The translations under genes and the position numbers were made by a program. Positions 23,857 to 34,350 of a stretch of DNA of 64,000 nucleotides are shown piece after piece. Positions within the stretch are counted from its first letter, which is position 1, and each line of letters opens with the position of its first letter. The notes below the pieces were generated by a model. It had not been told where the DNA came from. It worked only from the letters and a program-made list of their open reading frames with translations, and searched no databases. This stretch comes from Rhynchospora pubera (lineage: Eukaryota; Streptophyta; Magnoliopsida; Poales; Cyperaceae), in the NCBI GenBank assembly GCA_028095005.1, contig CM051461.1, positions 28,393,432-28,457,431 of the forward strand, in the 5' to 3' direction.

Positions 23857-26800
23857 AACTCCGCCTATACTAAGCTTTGGTTGCATTGTTTAGTATAGCC
23901 CGGTCCCAAGTCCGGGTAAAAGGAGGAGGGTTGTGATAGGCTAGGCGAGCCAACGTAAAAATCCCAGTCATCTCTATGGAAATGAAACCCAATTACTTTT
24001 CGTTGGGGCGTAACCCTCTTAGCGACGCGTCTTATCGGAACCCGGATGAGATGATAAATGAGCAAGGGCCGGGTCGCCACCCCTTTAGTGGCGCGCCTTA
24101 TCGGAACCCGGATAAGGTGATAAGTGAGCAAGGGCCGGATCGTCACTCCCTTAGTGGCGCGCTACATCAGCGCCCGGATGTAGTGGCAAGTAAGCAAGGG
24201 TCTTCGCACTTTTCACGACGGGTGCGGGGGGCAAGGAAGATAGTCAGTGAGAGTAGGATTCGTTTAGGTAGTTGGAATGTAGGGTCTCTAACAGGAAAGT
24301 TAAGAGAGTTAGTGGATACGGCGATTAGGAGGCGTGTGAACATCTTGTGCGTACAAGAGACAAAGTGGACGGGCCAAAAAGCAAAGGAAGTGGAGAACAC
24401 CGGTTTCAAGCTGTGGTACACTGGAAAAGAACGGGGCAGGAATGGAGTAGGTATCTTAATCGACAAGAGCCTTAAGAGTGGAGTTGTCGACGTGCGGAGA
24501 CAAGGGGATAGGATCATTCTAGTGAAGCTAGTTTTGGGGGACTTAGTTTTGAACGTCATTAGTGCTTATGCACCACAAGTAGGACTAAGTGAATCCATCA
24601 AAATCCAATTCTGGGAAGATTTAGATGGTATGATTAGAAGTGTGCCAACCACTGAAAAGCTCTTCATCGGAGGAGACTTCAATGGACATGTAGGTGAAAC
24701 TAGTGGAGGGTTTGAGAGGGTGCATGGGGGTTTTGGGTATGGCGATAGGAACCAAGAAGGTGAGGACTTCTTAAACTTGGCCATAGCTTACGACCTCATG
24801 ATAGCTAACACCTTCTTTAGAAAAAGACAATCCCACTTAGTTACCTTTAGTAGTGCCCAACACTTTTCCCAGATTGATTTTGTTCTTGCTAGGAGAGAGG
24901 ACAGACGAGCCTGCATGGATTGCAAGGTTATACCTGGGGAATGTGTCGTCTCACAACACAAACTTGTGGTGGCTGATTTTCGCTTTCCGCTGCGTTCTAG
25001 AGTAGGTAGAGGCGCTCGAGTTGTGAAGACGAAGTGGTGGAAGCTCAAAGGAGACGTGTCTCATACTTTTAGGGGCAGAATGATTGAAGAAGGTCCGTGG
25101 AAAGCAGGTGAAGAAGCAAACAAGATGTGGGAAGATATGTCAGCTAGCATTCAAAAGGTAGCTACGGAAGTGCTTGGAGTTACTAGAGGAAGCAACCGCG
25201 AACCCAAAGATACGTGGTGGTGGAACGACGAAGTGCAGAAAGCTATTAAAGAAAAGAAAGAATGCTACAAACGCTTGCACCATGACAAGACTGACGACAA
25301 TGCGCAGAAGTACAAATTGGCCAAGAAGAATGCAAAGAAAGCTGTGAGCGAAGCAAGAGGTCGGGCTTATGAGGATCTATACCAGAAGCTGAGTACGAAG
25401 GAGGGTGAGAAGGACGTGTATAAGATAGCGAAGCTTCGAGATAGGAAGACGAGAGACTTAAACCAAGTGAAGTGCATCAAGGACGAGACTGATAGGCTTT
25501 TAGTGAGGGACGACGAGATCAAGAATAGGTGGAGGGATTACTTCAACAAGTTATTCAATGGAGAGGATGACGACTTAGGAATTGTGTTGAACGACTCCTT
25601 TGATGACTCCAATAGACGTTTTGTTAGGAGAATTCAAGAGTCCGAGGTGAAAGAAGCCTTAAAACGAATGAAAGTAGGTAAGGCTCTAGGACCTGATAAC
25701 ATACCAATCGAAGTATGGAGGTGCCTCGGAGATGTGGCTGTAGTTTGGTTAACCAAACTATTCAATAGCATTTTCCGATCAAATAGGATGCCGGATGCGT
25801 GGAGGAGAAGCACTCTAGTACCAATCTTCAAGAATAAAGGGGATGCTCAAAGCTGTACAAACTATAGAGGGATTAAGCTTATGAGTCATACAATGAAGCT
25901 TTGGGAGAGAGTGATAGAACATCGTTTGAGACGGATGACAAACGTTTCGAAAAACCAATTTGGTTTTATGCCTGGGAGGTCAACCATGGAGGCCATCTTC
26001 CTAATAAGGCAATTGATGGAGAGATATCGGGAGCGAAAGAAGGATCTACATATGGTTTTCATTGATTTGGAGAAAGCATACGACAAAGTGCCAAGGAAAG
26101 TTATGTGGTGGGCACTAGAAAAGAAGAAAGTCCCCACAAAGTATGTTACCCTCATCCAAGACATGTATGATGGTGCCGTTACTTGCATCAGGACATGTGA
26201 TAGTGTAACTAGTGACTTTCCTATTAAAATAGGACTACATCAGGGATCAGCTTTGAGCCCGTATATTTTTGCCTTAGTGATGGATGAGATCACGAAGGAT
26301 ATACAGGGAGAGATTCCTTGGTGTATGCTCTTTGCGGACGATGTGGTGTTAGTCGATGAGAGTAGGACGGAGGTCGATAGGAAATTGGAATTGTGGAGAC
26401 GAACTCTAGAGTCCAAAGGGTTTAGGCTTAGTAGAACTAAGACGGAGTATATGGGGTGTGAGTTTAGTGGGATACGACCAGTGGACGGAGATGTCTGTCT
26501 AGACGGGCAGGTAGTACCTACGAGAGATACTTTTCGATATTTAGGGTCGATGCTGCAGAACGATGGCGAGATAGATGAAGATGTTAGTCACAGGATAAGA
26601 GCGGGGTGGGTGAAATGGCGACAAGCATCAGGCGTCCTATGCGATAAGAAAGTCCCGCAGAAGCTAAAAGGCAAGTTCTACAGGACAGCGATTAGACCTG
26701 CGATGTTGTATGGCGCAGAATGTTGGGCTACTAAAAGACGACATGTCCAGAAGATGAGTGTAGCTGAGATGCGTATGTTGAGGTGGATCTGCGGTCACAC

Positions 26801-27343
26801 GAGGAAAGATTGGATTAGAAATGATGACATACGAGATATGGTTGGGGTCGCACCAATAGAGGAGAAGTTGATCCAACATCGTTTGAGATGGTTTGGACAT
26901 ATCCAACGCAGACCTCCAGAGGCACCGGTACGTATCGGAATTCTTAATCATTTCGAGAACACCCGGAGGGGGAGAGGGAGACCAAGATTGACATGGGAAG
27001 AAGCGGTGAAAAGAGACCTTAAAGAATGGAACGTCCCCAAGGAGTTGGCGATCGATAGGAGCGCTTGGAAGTTAGCAATTCATGTACCGGAGCCATGACG
27101 TAGGAACTTAGGGGTAGGAGCGATGCCATAGGTTTGTAGGTCCCTCTATTAGGTCACGGTCGAGGTCTAGGTTTCTACTATTACTATTATTATTAGAGGT
27201 ATTATTATTAGTATGGCTAGTCTTACTATTAGTATATATATATATATATATTTTTTTTTGGATGTGTTCTCTTGTTGGGTTTCTTTCTAGCCTACCCCAA
27301 CTTGTTTGGGACAAAAGGCTTTGTTGTTGTTGTTGTTGTTGTT
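23857..27343 (+). mobile_element. Full-length RTE-type LINE with (TTG)n tail
   Basis: The 3487-bp element lies between perfect 18-bp target duplications and ends in TTG repeats (27319-27343), the usual tail of plant RTE elements, rather than poly(A). A leader of about 120 bp with GTCCCAAGTCCGGGTAAAAG precedes one long ORF. The 3' UTR (27099-27318) contains short tri- and dinucleotide runs. It interrupts the L1 copy between RT and the zinc-knuckle region. Confidence 0.93.
23976..27098 (+). CDS. RTE LINE polyprotein: AP endonuclease and reverse transcriptase, intact
   Basis: The protein nicks target DNA and primes reverse transcription there. The 1040-residue frame has no stop or shift. Residues 10-75 hold three copies of a unit of about 21 residues (YRNPDEMINEQGPGRHPFSG and variants), an unusual N-terminal repeat. 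From about residue 92 the endonuclease shows RLGSWNVGSLTGKL, VQETKW, ISAYAPQVG, GGDFNGHVG (about 230), SQIDFVL and SQHKLVVADF. A linker with KKECYKRLHHD follows. The RT begins near VKEALKRMKVGKALGPDNIP (about 560), then VPIFKNKGDAQSCTNYRGI, KNQFGFMPGRST, VFIDLEKAYDKV, GLHQGSALSPYIFALVMDE and the catalytic FADDVV at about 784. The C-terminus has IRPAMLYGAECWA and RRWFGHIQRRP-like motifs. The true start may be a later methionine, since the repeated part may be leader. Potentially active. Confidence 0.93.
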   Translation: MEMKPNYFSLGRNPLSDASYRNPDEMINEQGPGRHPFSGAPYRNPDKVISEQGPDRHSLSGALHQRPDVVASKQGSSHFSRRVRGARKIVSESRIRLGSWNVGSLTGKLRELVDTAIRRRVNILCVQETKWTGQKAKEVENTGFKLWYTGKERGRNGVGILIDKSLKSGVVDVRRQGDRIILVKLVLGDLVLNVISAYAPQVGLSESIKIQFWEDLDGMIRSVPTTEKLFIGGDFNGHVGETSGGFERVHGGFGYGDRNQEGEDFLNLAIAYDLMIANTFFRKRQSHLVTFSSAQHFSQIDFVLARREDRRACMDCKVIPGECVVSQHKLVVADFRFPLRSRVGRGARVVKTKWWKLKGDVSHTFRGRMIEEGPWKAGEEANKMWEDMSASIQKVATEVLGVTRGSNREPKDTWWWNDEVQKAIKEKKECYKRLHHDKTDDNAQKYKLAKKNAKKAVSEARGRAYEDLYQKLSTKEGEKDVYKIAKLRDRKTRDLNQVKCIKDETDRLLVRDDEIKNRWRDYFNKLFNGEDDDLGIVLNDSFDDSNRRFVRRIQESEVKEALKRMKVGKALGPDNIPIEVWRCLGDVAVVWLTKLFNSIFRSNRMPDAWRRSTLVPIFKNKGDAQSCTNYRGIKLMSHTMKLWERVIEHRLRRMTNVSKNQFGFMPGRSTMEAIFLIRQLMERYRERKKDLHMVFIDLEKAYDKVPRKVMWWALEKKKVPTKYVTLIQDMYDGAVTCIRTCDSVTSDFPIKIGLHQGSALSPYIFALVMDEITKDIQGEIPWCMLFADDVVLVDESRTEVDRKLELWRRTLESKGFRLSRTKTEYMGCEFSGIRPVDGDVCLDGQVVPTRDTFRYLGSMLQNDGEIDEDVSHRIRAGWVKWRQASGVLCDKKVPQKLKGKFYRTAIRPAMLYGAECWATKRRHVQKMSVAEMRMLRWICGHTRKDWIRNDDIRDMVGVAPIEEKLIQHRLRWFGHIQRRPPEAPVRIGILNHFENTRRGRGRPRLTWEEAVKRDLKEWNVPKELAIDRSAWKLAIHVPEP

Positions 27344-27361
27344 GACTAGTGTCTACCAATT

Positions 27362-27969
27362 CATTTCTAACACTGGCATCCTCTCAAAATTTCATCCTTT
27401 CCTGTGGAAAATGAAATCACCCCCGAGAGTAAAAATCTTTCTTTGGTTGTTGCTCCAAAATCGCCTTCTCACTCAACATAATCTTATTCTGAGAGGATGG
27501 TCCTGCTCAACCTCTTGCCCAAGTTGTAATGGCGGTCCTCTTGAGATGACTAGTCACCTATTCTTGCAATGTCAGTTTGCAGTATCTGTTTGGTCATTAA
27601 TACAGATACGCTTCAACCTCCCACTTCTCAACTTTACACTTGACATTAGTGATTTATGTCTCACTCTCAAAATCTCGGCTATTAAAGATTGGGATATCAT
27701 CTGGGCTGCAACATCTTAGAATATTTGGAAGACGCGAAATAAGCGAATATTCTTGAATGGTGACACTACTCCACTTTTTTTACTCAAGGATATTTGCGCT
27801 TGTGTTCGCTCTTGAAAATACCATGCTTAATTCTTAATTTTTCCCTTTCTTAATTTTACATGTATAGTTGCTAGACTTTATTTTTCTTTTTTAATTTCAT
27901 TACTCTTTGTAAATATTTTTCTTATTAATAAAATTTATCGGTACTTGTCACCTGACCCTAAAAAAAAAA
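27362..27969 (+). pseudogene. L1-type LINE 3' part: zf-RVT domain, 3' UTR and poly(A)
   Basis: This continues the copy interrupted at 23856. The frame reads FHPFLWKMKSPPRVKIFLWL, then CPSCNGGPLEMTSHLFLQC, the zinc-knuckle signature of plant L1 elements. A stop at 27717-27719 is followed in frame by NIWKTRNKRIFLNG. The 3' UTR ends TCACCTGACCCT with an A10 tail at 27960-27969. I do not see a clear target duplication for the L1 itself. Confidence 0.85.
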
Positions 27970-28253
27970 TTAGACAATTAGTCTTATTACTACTACTTGC
28001 TAGGTGCAAATTGCTATTTACAATCACTTTTGACTTGGATTTTTTCTACCAATTACCGCAATCTATTAAAAATATTTGACATTGATTGGTCAGAGATGAA
28101 GCAACTTAATTAGCAATAGGCCCTGTGATAATTAAGTAAATATTTTCGAAAACATTTTCAATATATAGGTTCTAAAAGTGCCTGTCACATCTAACAATAT
28201 TGCGAGTGGAAAGGATCAATTCAGAGAGGGAGAGAGAGAGAGAAAAACAGAGC

Positions 28254-28569
28254 ATGGAGGGAATTATACACTAAATTAAAGAGAAATTGCATATAGGACA
28301 AAGAAAAAAAGAAAAAATGGTGAAGTGAAGCATACAGGAGGTCTAAGGGAGAAGATCAAGGAAAAAATTCACAGACATAAAGAGAAAAAGAAAAATAAGG
28401 AGAAAAAAGAAAAATAAGGAGAAAAAAAGAAAAGAAGTACACGTTCAAGCGCAAAAAGGATAAAGACAAGCAAAAAGGAGAAGAGAAAGATGAGGAGAAC
28501 CAGGACGAAAGAGAGGAGGAAAGTGACAGTGCTAGTAGCGAGAGTAGCTATGGCGGTGGCAGTGACTAG
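28254..28569 (+). pseudogene. KS-type dehydrin 3, stop at codon 7
   Basis: Aligned to dehydrin 4 (31914), the start reads ATG GAG GGA ATT ATA CAC TAA, a stop where the relative has a lysine codon. More stops and shifts follow in the lysine-rich part (AAATAAGGAG). Remnants of the K-segment (GGTCTAAGGGAGAAGATCAA) and a serine/acidic ending with GTGACTAG are recognisable. The flanks match dehydrin 4's promoter and 3' UTR. A clear pseudogene from the block A/B duplication. Confidence 0.88.
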
Positions 28570-28878
28570 ACAAACAACGGCCATGGATTTTATGTAACTT
28601 AGAATTTACATTTTGTTATCAATTATGTGTTTAATTTGTTGCAGTTATGAAATGTGTACTACTACGAAAATGTGCTTCTAAATTCTATAAGTTCCAATGA
28701 ATTATAATGCGCATCTCTCTGTTTTTGTATCAGGATTCAATTCTGTTATAAAATTTTTATCTACAATCATAGAATTATCCATATTATGATATGATTATAT
28801 CTTGCTGCTTATTAAACACGTTGCTTTGGAGCTCTTTTTTTCGGCCTACTGGATTTTCACCATCTTTGTCTTCTTGAA

Positions 28879-29031
28879 GGCTCCGTTTGGATAGGTGTGG
28901 GAAGAAGGAAAGAAGGAAAGAAGTGGGAAGAAGTATTGGGAAGTGTGTAACTTTGTGAAGAGTTTGAATTGTTTATAATTTTTTTCTTCCTTCTTCCTTC
29001 TTCCTCCTTCTTTTTGCATCCAAACGGGCCC
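28879..29031 (+). mobile_element. Short TIR MITE (CGTTTGGAT family), copy 4
   Basis: GGCTCCGTTTGGATAGGTG at the left, CATCCAAACGGGCCC at the right, 3-bp duplication GAA at 28876-28878 and 29032-29034. The matching site downstream of dehydrin 4 (near 32900) is empty. Confidence 0.88.
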
Positions 29032-29110
29032 GAAAGGGTTAAAAAAAAAATCAAATGTGAAAAAATTACCTTTCCATTAATGCAATATAAATATGTATAT
29101 TTTGAAAAAA

Positions 29111-30229
29111 TATACTGCCCGTGTATCTCCTTATTTTACCTACCTTAAATTATTGCAATGGAAGACGTACTCAATTACATTTGGGCTAATTTTTACACCT
29201 TTTCGTTGCCATAGCTTTAAATCATTAATTCTGGAGGGTTTTTTTTTTTTTTTTTTTTTAAAGACAGGCTAGATAGCGGCTATCTAGTACATTAATTTCA
29301 GAGTTAACCAGCAAAAGGTTATATTTTGAGTTTTTGACATAAATGTTTTCTGTATATCTTCCCGCTATTAGCTATTGCAATATAATTGTAAATTTGTAAT
29401 AGCTGTTTTGACATAAATGTTCTCCGTATATCTTCCGACCATTAACCATTTTTATTTTCAAATCATCAATTGAATTTGTTTTATAGGTTTTGGGTAATTT
29501 TATTTAAAAAATAAAGATATTTTTATCTACAAACAAACAAAATTTTTTATAAAAAATTTAATAATTAATTTTATAGGTTTTGATTTTTTTCGTTAATAAA
29601 CCTAACTTCTTTTATTGTCACAATATAATTCAAATTCAATATTACAAATAAAAATTTAAATATGCAAACCATAAATTATGGAATATATATGAAATTTTGC
29701 GCTTGTTCTTGGATTTTAAATTTCAAGTGACAGATCCAAATTATTAAATATGATCTTCATCTTGAAATTAGTATAAAACCCGAATTTATATTTTTCTGAA
29801 TATTTTTTACTATTTTTTCAATTTTTTAAAAATATTATTTTTAATGACTAATAATTTTTTAGATCGATGATTTTCTAAAAATTGGAGAAAATAATATAAA
29901 AATTTTAAAATATAAATTTACTTTTTTGTATTAAATTCAATATGATGATCACATTTAATAGTTTGGTTCGGTTGTTTGAGATTCAAAAATATGAGAACAA
30001 ACTCATTGGACTGGTATGAAAGCTAAGGACTGAAAATTAAAGGGTGTAATAAAAAAAAACTGAAAATGCAATTTCGGTTTTCCATATAGCGATCTTAGTC
30101 TTTTTCTCTTTGTCTTTTCGTTAATGTCTGATTTTAAAAGTCCGATATTACGATAACATATTTTTTCTAAAAAAAATAATCAATAACACAATTAAAATTT
30201 AGATTATTTACATATTATTTTTAATAATT
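29111..30229. other. Spacer between duplicated blocks
   Basis: AT-rich with a T-run at about 29238-29260 and a small palindrome AGATAGCGGCTATCT. The first 300 bp resemble 33350-33460 (inverted) and 37780-37930, so parts are older copies of the dehydrin cassette's surroundings. No gene. Confidence 0.45.
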
Positions 30230-31803
30230 TCTGCTGGACGTTGGCTATTGGTATCGATCCCAAGTGATACCAATTTTGTCTCTTGTAGAAATAATAAAAA
30301 TAGAGGTGACTTTTAAATATTCTAAAAAATTACTGACAATGGCCGGAGCGAAATCTAGCAGGCATGTCACGTTATATGCAAGTGTAGTTTTTTTTTTAAA
30401 ATCAAATATCAACTGTGTTGTGAATTTGATGTAATTTAGAATTTACCTTGACAAAGTGATGCGTTAATTATAACAACAATGACAATAATTAATTAGTTGA
30501 AGTGGAATTTATTTATCAGTGAGTTTAAGCATTTCAAATTCTAAAATGATAAAAGCTGTCTTTTTATTTTTACATTCTAGATTTCCGTATACCTTTTGTA
30601 TGTATTTGATCCAATCACATTATGGAAACCCAACAAATCTCTATGCAATTCTTTTTTTCGGGGAAAAAAAGATCAAAACCTTTTAGTTTTATCCAGAGTA
30701 AATATTCGTAAAAAAATTTTAGGCTTCAAACATACAACTTCCATTTAATATATCAACAGATCAAGGACCGGATTTGTAGTGTGCAACCCTCTTATTAATT
30801 TTCTTTTTGTTCTTCCCATGTAAAATTGCGATGTAGTTCATGCTATTGCTAAGTATACTTTCCTCTTTTTCAAAGTAAATTTTCATTTACAACCACCTTC
30901 GGAACCAGTGATTAGTGAATTGGTCGTATTACTCTAAAGGTGCAGTTTTCTATTTATTGATCATCTTTGACTTGGACTTCTTCTGCCAAGTACCATCAAG
31001 TACAGGCTGTACCGGAAAAGGGTAAAGACATTGACCAATTTTTTTTTTTCCTGACAACACGATAGGCCCTATGGTATATTATATCCAACTATTATAAAAT
31101 TTGAAAAGTTGAGTTGGTCAGACATGAAGAAAGTTGGTGGATCACAAATTCACAATTCACATGTTGACATGTATACATGTTCTGCGAAATGGTATGAAGT
31201 TTTTTTGAGAGAACTTATCCAAATAATCAGGCTTCCTATAAAATATTTTGCATGCTCATTTCTTCTCACAATTTCGGTCAAAATCAGGAAAAATAATGAA
31301 AAATAATTTGACAATATCTTTAATGTATTTATGAAAATAACTTTCAAGCAACAAAATAGGAAAAAATTATTTGTATGATGCGACTTTAGTATATTCCGAA
31401 TTCAATAAAGAATAATAAAAATTGTTCGAGATTTATAAATTTGAGATTGACATAAAACTATAATTACAAAAAATAGTCATTCATCTCTAAATTTTAGACA
31501 TCCATGAATAATTGATTCATAATTTTGTTGGTCTTCCGCTCCTGGTTGGATCGCTCCATTCACCAGTATTGTTAATAAAAAAAAATAGGGAAATATATTT
31601 CATAACATTCAATAAGTATATAATTAATACACGTGCAATGGTTAATTTGATAAAAAAAATATATTTCTTTATTTAGCAATATCAGAGCATCTCAGCTACA
31701 ATACAGACATCAATGCTTCCACGTTGAAAAATAAAATTGTCACTCAAAATAAGTACGCAGTTATTTGTGTTGGTGGACAACATTTAAAACATTTGCTAAT
31801 TGC

Positions 31804-31811
31804 TATATATA
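31804..31811 (+). promoter_or_regulatory. TATA box of dehydrin 4
   Basis: TATATATA in AATTGCTATATATAGTGC, 110 bp upstream of the ATG; same spacing as the other members. Confidence 0.65.
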
Positions 31812-31913
31812 GTGCTAAAAGTGTTTGTCACATCTATAACAATAAATTGGGAGAGGAACAGAGCAATATCAGACTCAGAGAGGAAGAGGGAGGGAGAGGG
31901 AGGAAGAAAGAAA

Positions 31914-32309
31914 ATGGATAGAATTATGCACAAAATTGAAGAGAAATTGCATATAGGACACCATAACAAAGACGAAAAGGAAGAGAAACATGGAGGAGGT
32001 TTAATGGAAAAGATTAAGGAAAAGATCCAGGGACATGATGAGAAAGGCAAAGGAAAAAAGAAAAAGAAGGAGAAAAAAGATAAGAAGAAGAAAAAAGAAA
32101 AGAAGGAGAAAAAAGAAAAGAAGTACAAATTCATACACAGCGAGGGTAAAGAGGAGGAGGAAGAAGGAGAGAAAGAAGAAGGAGAGGAGGAAGATACAGA
32201 GAATGAGGAAGAAGAAGAGGAGGAAGATGCAGAGGATGAGGAAGAAGAAGAAGAAGAGGAGGAGGAAGAAGAAGAAGAGGAGGAAAGCAGCGAAGGTGAG
32301 AGCGAATAG
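31914..32309 (+). CDS. KS-type dehydrin 4 with long polyglutamate tail
   Basis: 131 residues. It starts MDRIMHKIEEKLHIGHHNKD, close to the HIRD11-type start, then a K-like segment GGLMEKIKEKIQG at 28-40 and a lysine block at 44-72 (KKKEKKDKKKKKEKKEKK). From residue 79 it departs from the classic form: nearly all residues to 124 are glutamate with a few G, D, T and N, ending ESSEGESE. The classic serine S-segment is reduced to two serines. The ATG at 31914 is chosen because it matches the relatives and lies 110 bp after a TATA box; an in-frame upstream ATG at 31800 precedes the TATA box. Expected to be fully disordered, with a basic middle and a strongly acidic tail. Confidence 0.82.
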   Translation: MDRIMHKIEEKLHIGHHNKDEKEEKHGGGLMEKIKEKIQGHDEKGKGKKKKKEKKDKKKKKEKKEKKEKKYKFIHSEGKEEEEEGEKEEGEEEDTENEEEEEEEDAEDEEEEEEEEEEEEEEEESSEGESE

Positions 32310-33265
32310 ATAAACAACGACCATGGAATTGATGTACTTAAATTTTACATTTTGTTATATATCATATAGTTGCAAATGCGGATAATTACCGAAATGTGTT
32401 TCTAAATGGTGCAATGAATTGAGAAGCACATCTCTCTGATTTTGTATCAGAAATTCTGATTTGGATAACTGAGTTTTTATTTGTCTATCCTAATTAAAAT
32501 TTGTAAATTTTTGTAGAACTAAGCATAGACTGAAGAATTTTATTCGATGATTTGATTTACAATCATCAACTTTTCTTGTAGACATATCAATTAATTTGTG
32601 ATCAGGATTTTTCATGCAAAGTTATGTTGCTTTCGTTTCTACTCATCATGAACATTAGCATTGATGGTAGGCAGTCAGCCTAAGAGCATTGATAAAAACT
32701 ATTGATTTTACTTGTGTGCAACTTATTTGAGAAAGATACGGTACTAGTGCTTACGACGATTTAGGACATTCTGTCTGTCAAATTAATTTAGTTCTGATTA
32801 AGCAATGCTACATTCCAATGCCTATATCTTTCTGCTTATTACACACATCGCTTTTGAGCTCTGTTTTTGACCTACTGGATTTTTCCATCTTTGTCATCTA
32901 CTCATCTCAGAAAAATAGATCAAATGTACAAATTTATTTTTTTATTAATATAAACTAAATATATAGATTTTTTGAATGAGTTATCGGATGGACCAAACAT
33001 ATATAACGTCTAAACAATTTATTTCAATAGCTAATTTTCATATTTACTAATCTCTCTCATCTACAGAGCATTGGTTCGATCTGTTTTTTCTTTCTTCTGA
33101 GTGGTCTTTCTTCGTTGGTAATATTCAGATGTAAATGCTTGGCACTTGGGAGCTGTCATCAGCATATTTAATATTTCTATAGTTTTCTTTAATTAACAGA
33201 AAAGCAAAATGACACTCGCCACTTCCATAATGATAACCAAGTACTAATATGCAGGTTTGAAAACT
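32310..33265 (+). repeat. Left arm of tail-to-tail inverted duplication
   Basis: This sequence returns as reverse complement at 33495-34350. Anchors include GGTGCAATGAATTGAGAA, TGTCTATCCTAATTAAAATT and CAGCATATTTAATATT. It begins in the dehydrin 4 3' UTR. Confidence 0.85.
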
Positions 33266-33494
33266 AAAGTTTGTTTCAAATCTGATAGTTTTTTTTAGAT
33301 TGTATTATTAACCAACTTAGATTGTATTAACCAATTTTATACAGAGAACTTTTATGTCAAAATGTAACCTTTTGTTCATAATTCTGAAATTAATGACGGT
33401 GTAAAATCTAGTCCAAATGTGTAAGAGAATTAAGTATGTTTTCCATTAGCAATTATATACGCTGGCAGTAGAATAAATCTTACTTGATATTTTA

Positions 33495-34350
33495 TTTTTC
33501 AAACCTGCATATTAGTACTTGATTATCATTATGGAAGCGACGAGTGTCATTTGTTTTTCCATTAATTAAAGAAACTATAAAAATATTAAATATGCTGATG
33601 ACAGTTCCCAAGTCCCAGGCATTTACACCTTTAATATTACCAAAGAAGAAAGACCAATCAGAAGGATATATATGTATCGAACCAAAGTTCTGTATATGTT
33701 TGGTCCATTCGATAACTCATTCAAAAAAAAAATATGTATTTAGTTTACATTAATATAAAAAATAATTTTTCACATTTGTTCAATTCTTCTGAGATGACAG
33801 AGATGGTGATAATCCAATAGGTCAAAAACAGAGCTCAAAAGCGATGTGTGTAATAAGAAGAAAGATATAGGCATTGGAATGTAAACATAAGTACCAGATC
33901 TTTCTCAAATAAGAAGCACACAAGTAAAATCAACAGTTAATTTTATCAATGCTCTTGGGTTGATTGCCTATCAAAAATATTGTATCAATGCTAATGTTCA
34001 TGATGAGTAGAAATTAAAGCAACATATCTTTGTGGGAAAAATTCTGATCACAAATTAAATGATACGTCTACAAAAAAATTTGATGATTGTAAATCAAATC
34101 ACCGAATAAATTCCTCAGTCTATGCTTAATAGGCTAGTTATACAAAAATTACAAATTTTAATTAGGATAGACAAAACAAAAACTCAGGTGTCCAAATTAA
34201 TCAAAATTTGTAATACAAAATCAGAGAGATATAATTCTCAATTCATTGCACCATTTAGAAGCACATTTCGGTAATTATCCACATTTGTAACTATATGATA
34301 GATAACAAAATTTAAAATTTAAGGACATTAATTCTATGAATGTTGTTTAT
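33495..34350 (-). repeat. Right arm of tail-to-tail inverted duplication
   Basis: Reverse-complement partner of 32310-33265, joined through a spacer of about 230 bp (33266-33494). It runs into the 3' end of dehydrin 5, so the two genes converge. The open frame 33544-33753 inside it is not a gene. Confidence 0.85.

Larger units (their letters stand above)
20990..29110 (+). repeat. Duplicated block A (dehydrin 3 and flanks, enlarged by nested transposons)
   Basis: Non-transposon parts match 30230-32960 in order and orientation: for example GACGTTGGCTAT (21011 and 30238), GTGAATTTGAT (21214 and 30422), CTTCGGAACCAG (22756 and 30897), and the dehydrin 3' UTRs with ATCTCTCTG and CTGCTTATTA. Block A is about 5.4 kb longer because of one antisense L1 piece, two MITEs and an L1/RTE nest, each absent from block B. 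Confidence 0.8.
30230..32960 (+). repeat. Duplicated block B (dehydrin 4 and flanks)
   Basis: Partner of 20990-29110 without its insertions. It therefore serves as the empty-site reference for one MITE at 22140, one at 28879, the antisense L1 piece at 21233 and the L1/RTE nest. Confidence 0.8.

Noticed and set aside
31796..32324. Minus-strand serine- or phenylalanine-rich ORFs opposite dehydrin 4
   Set aside because: Mirror frames of the GA-rich tail; the plus strand has the family match and TATA box.
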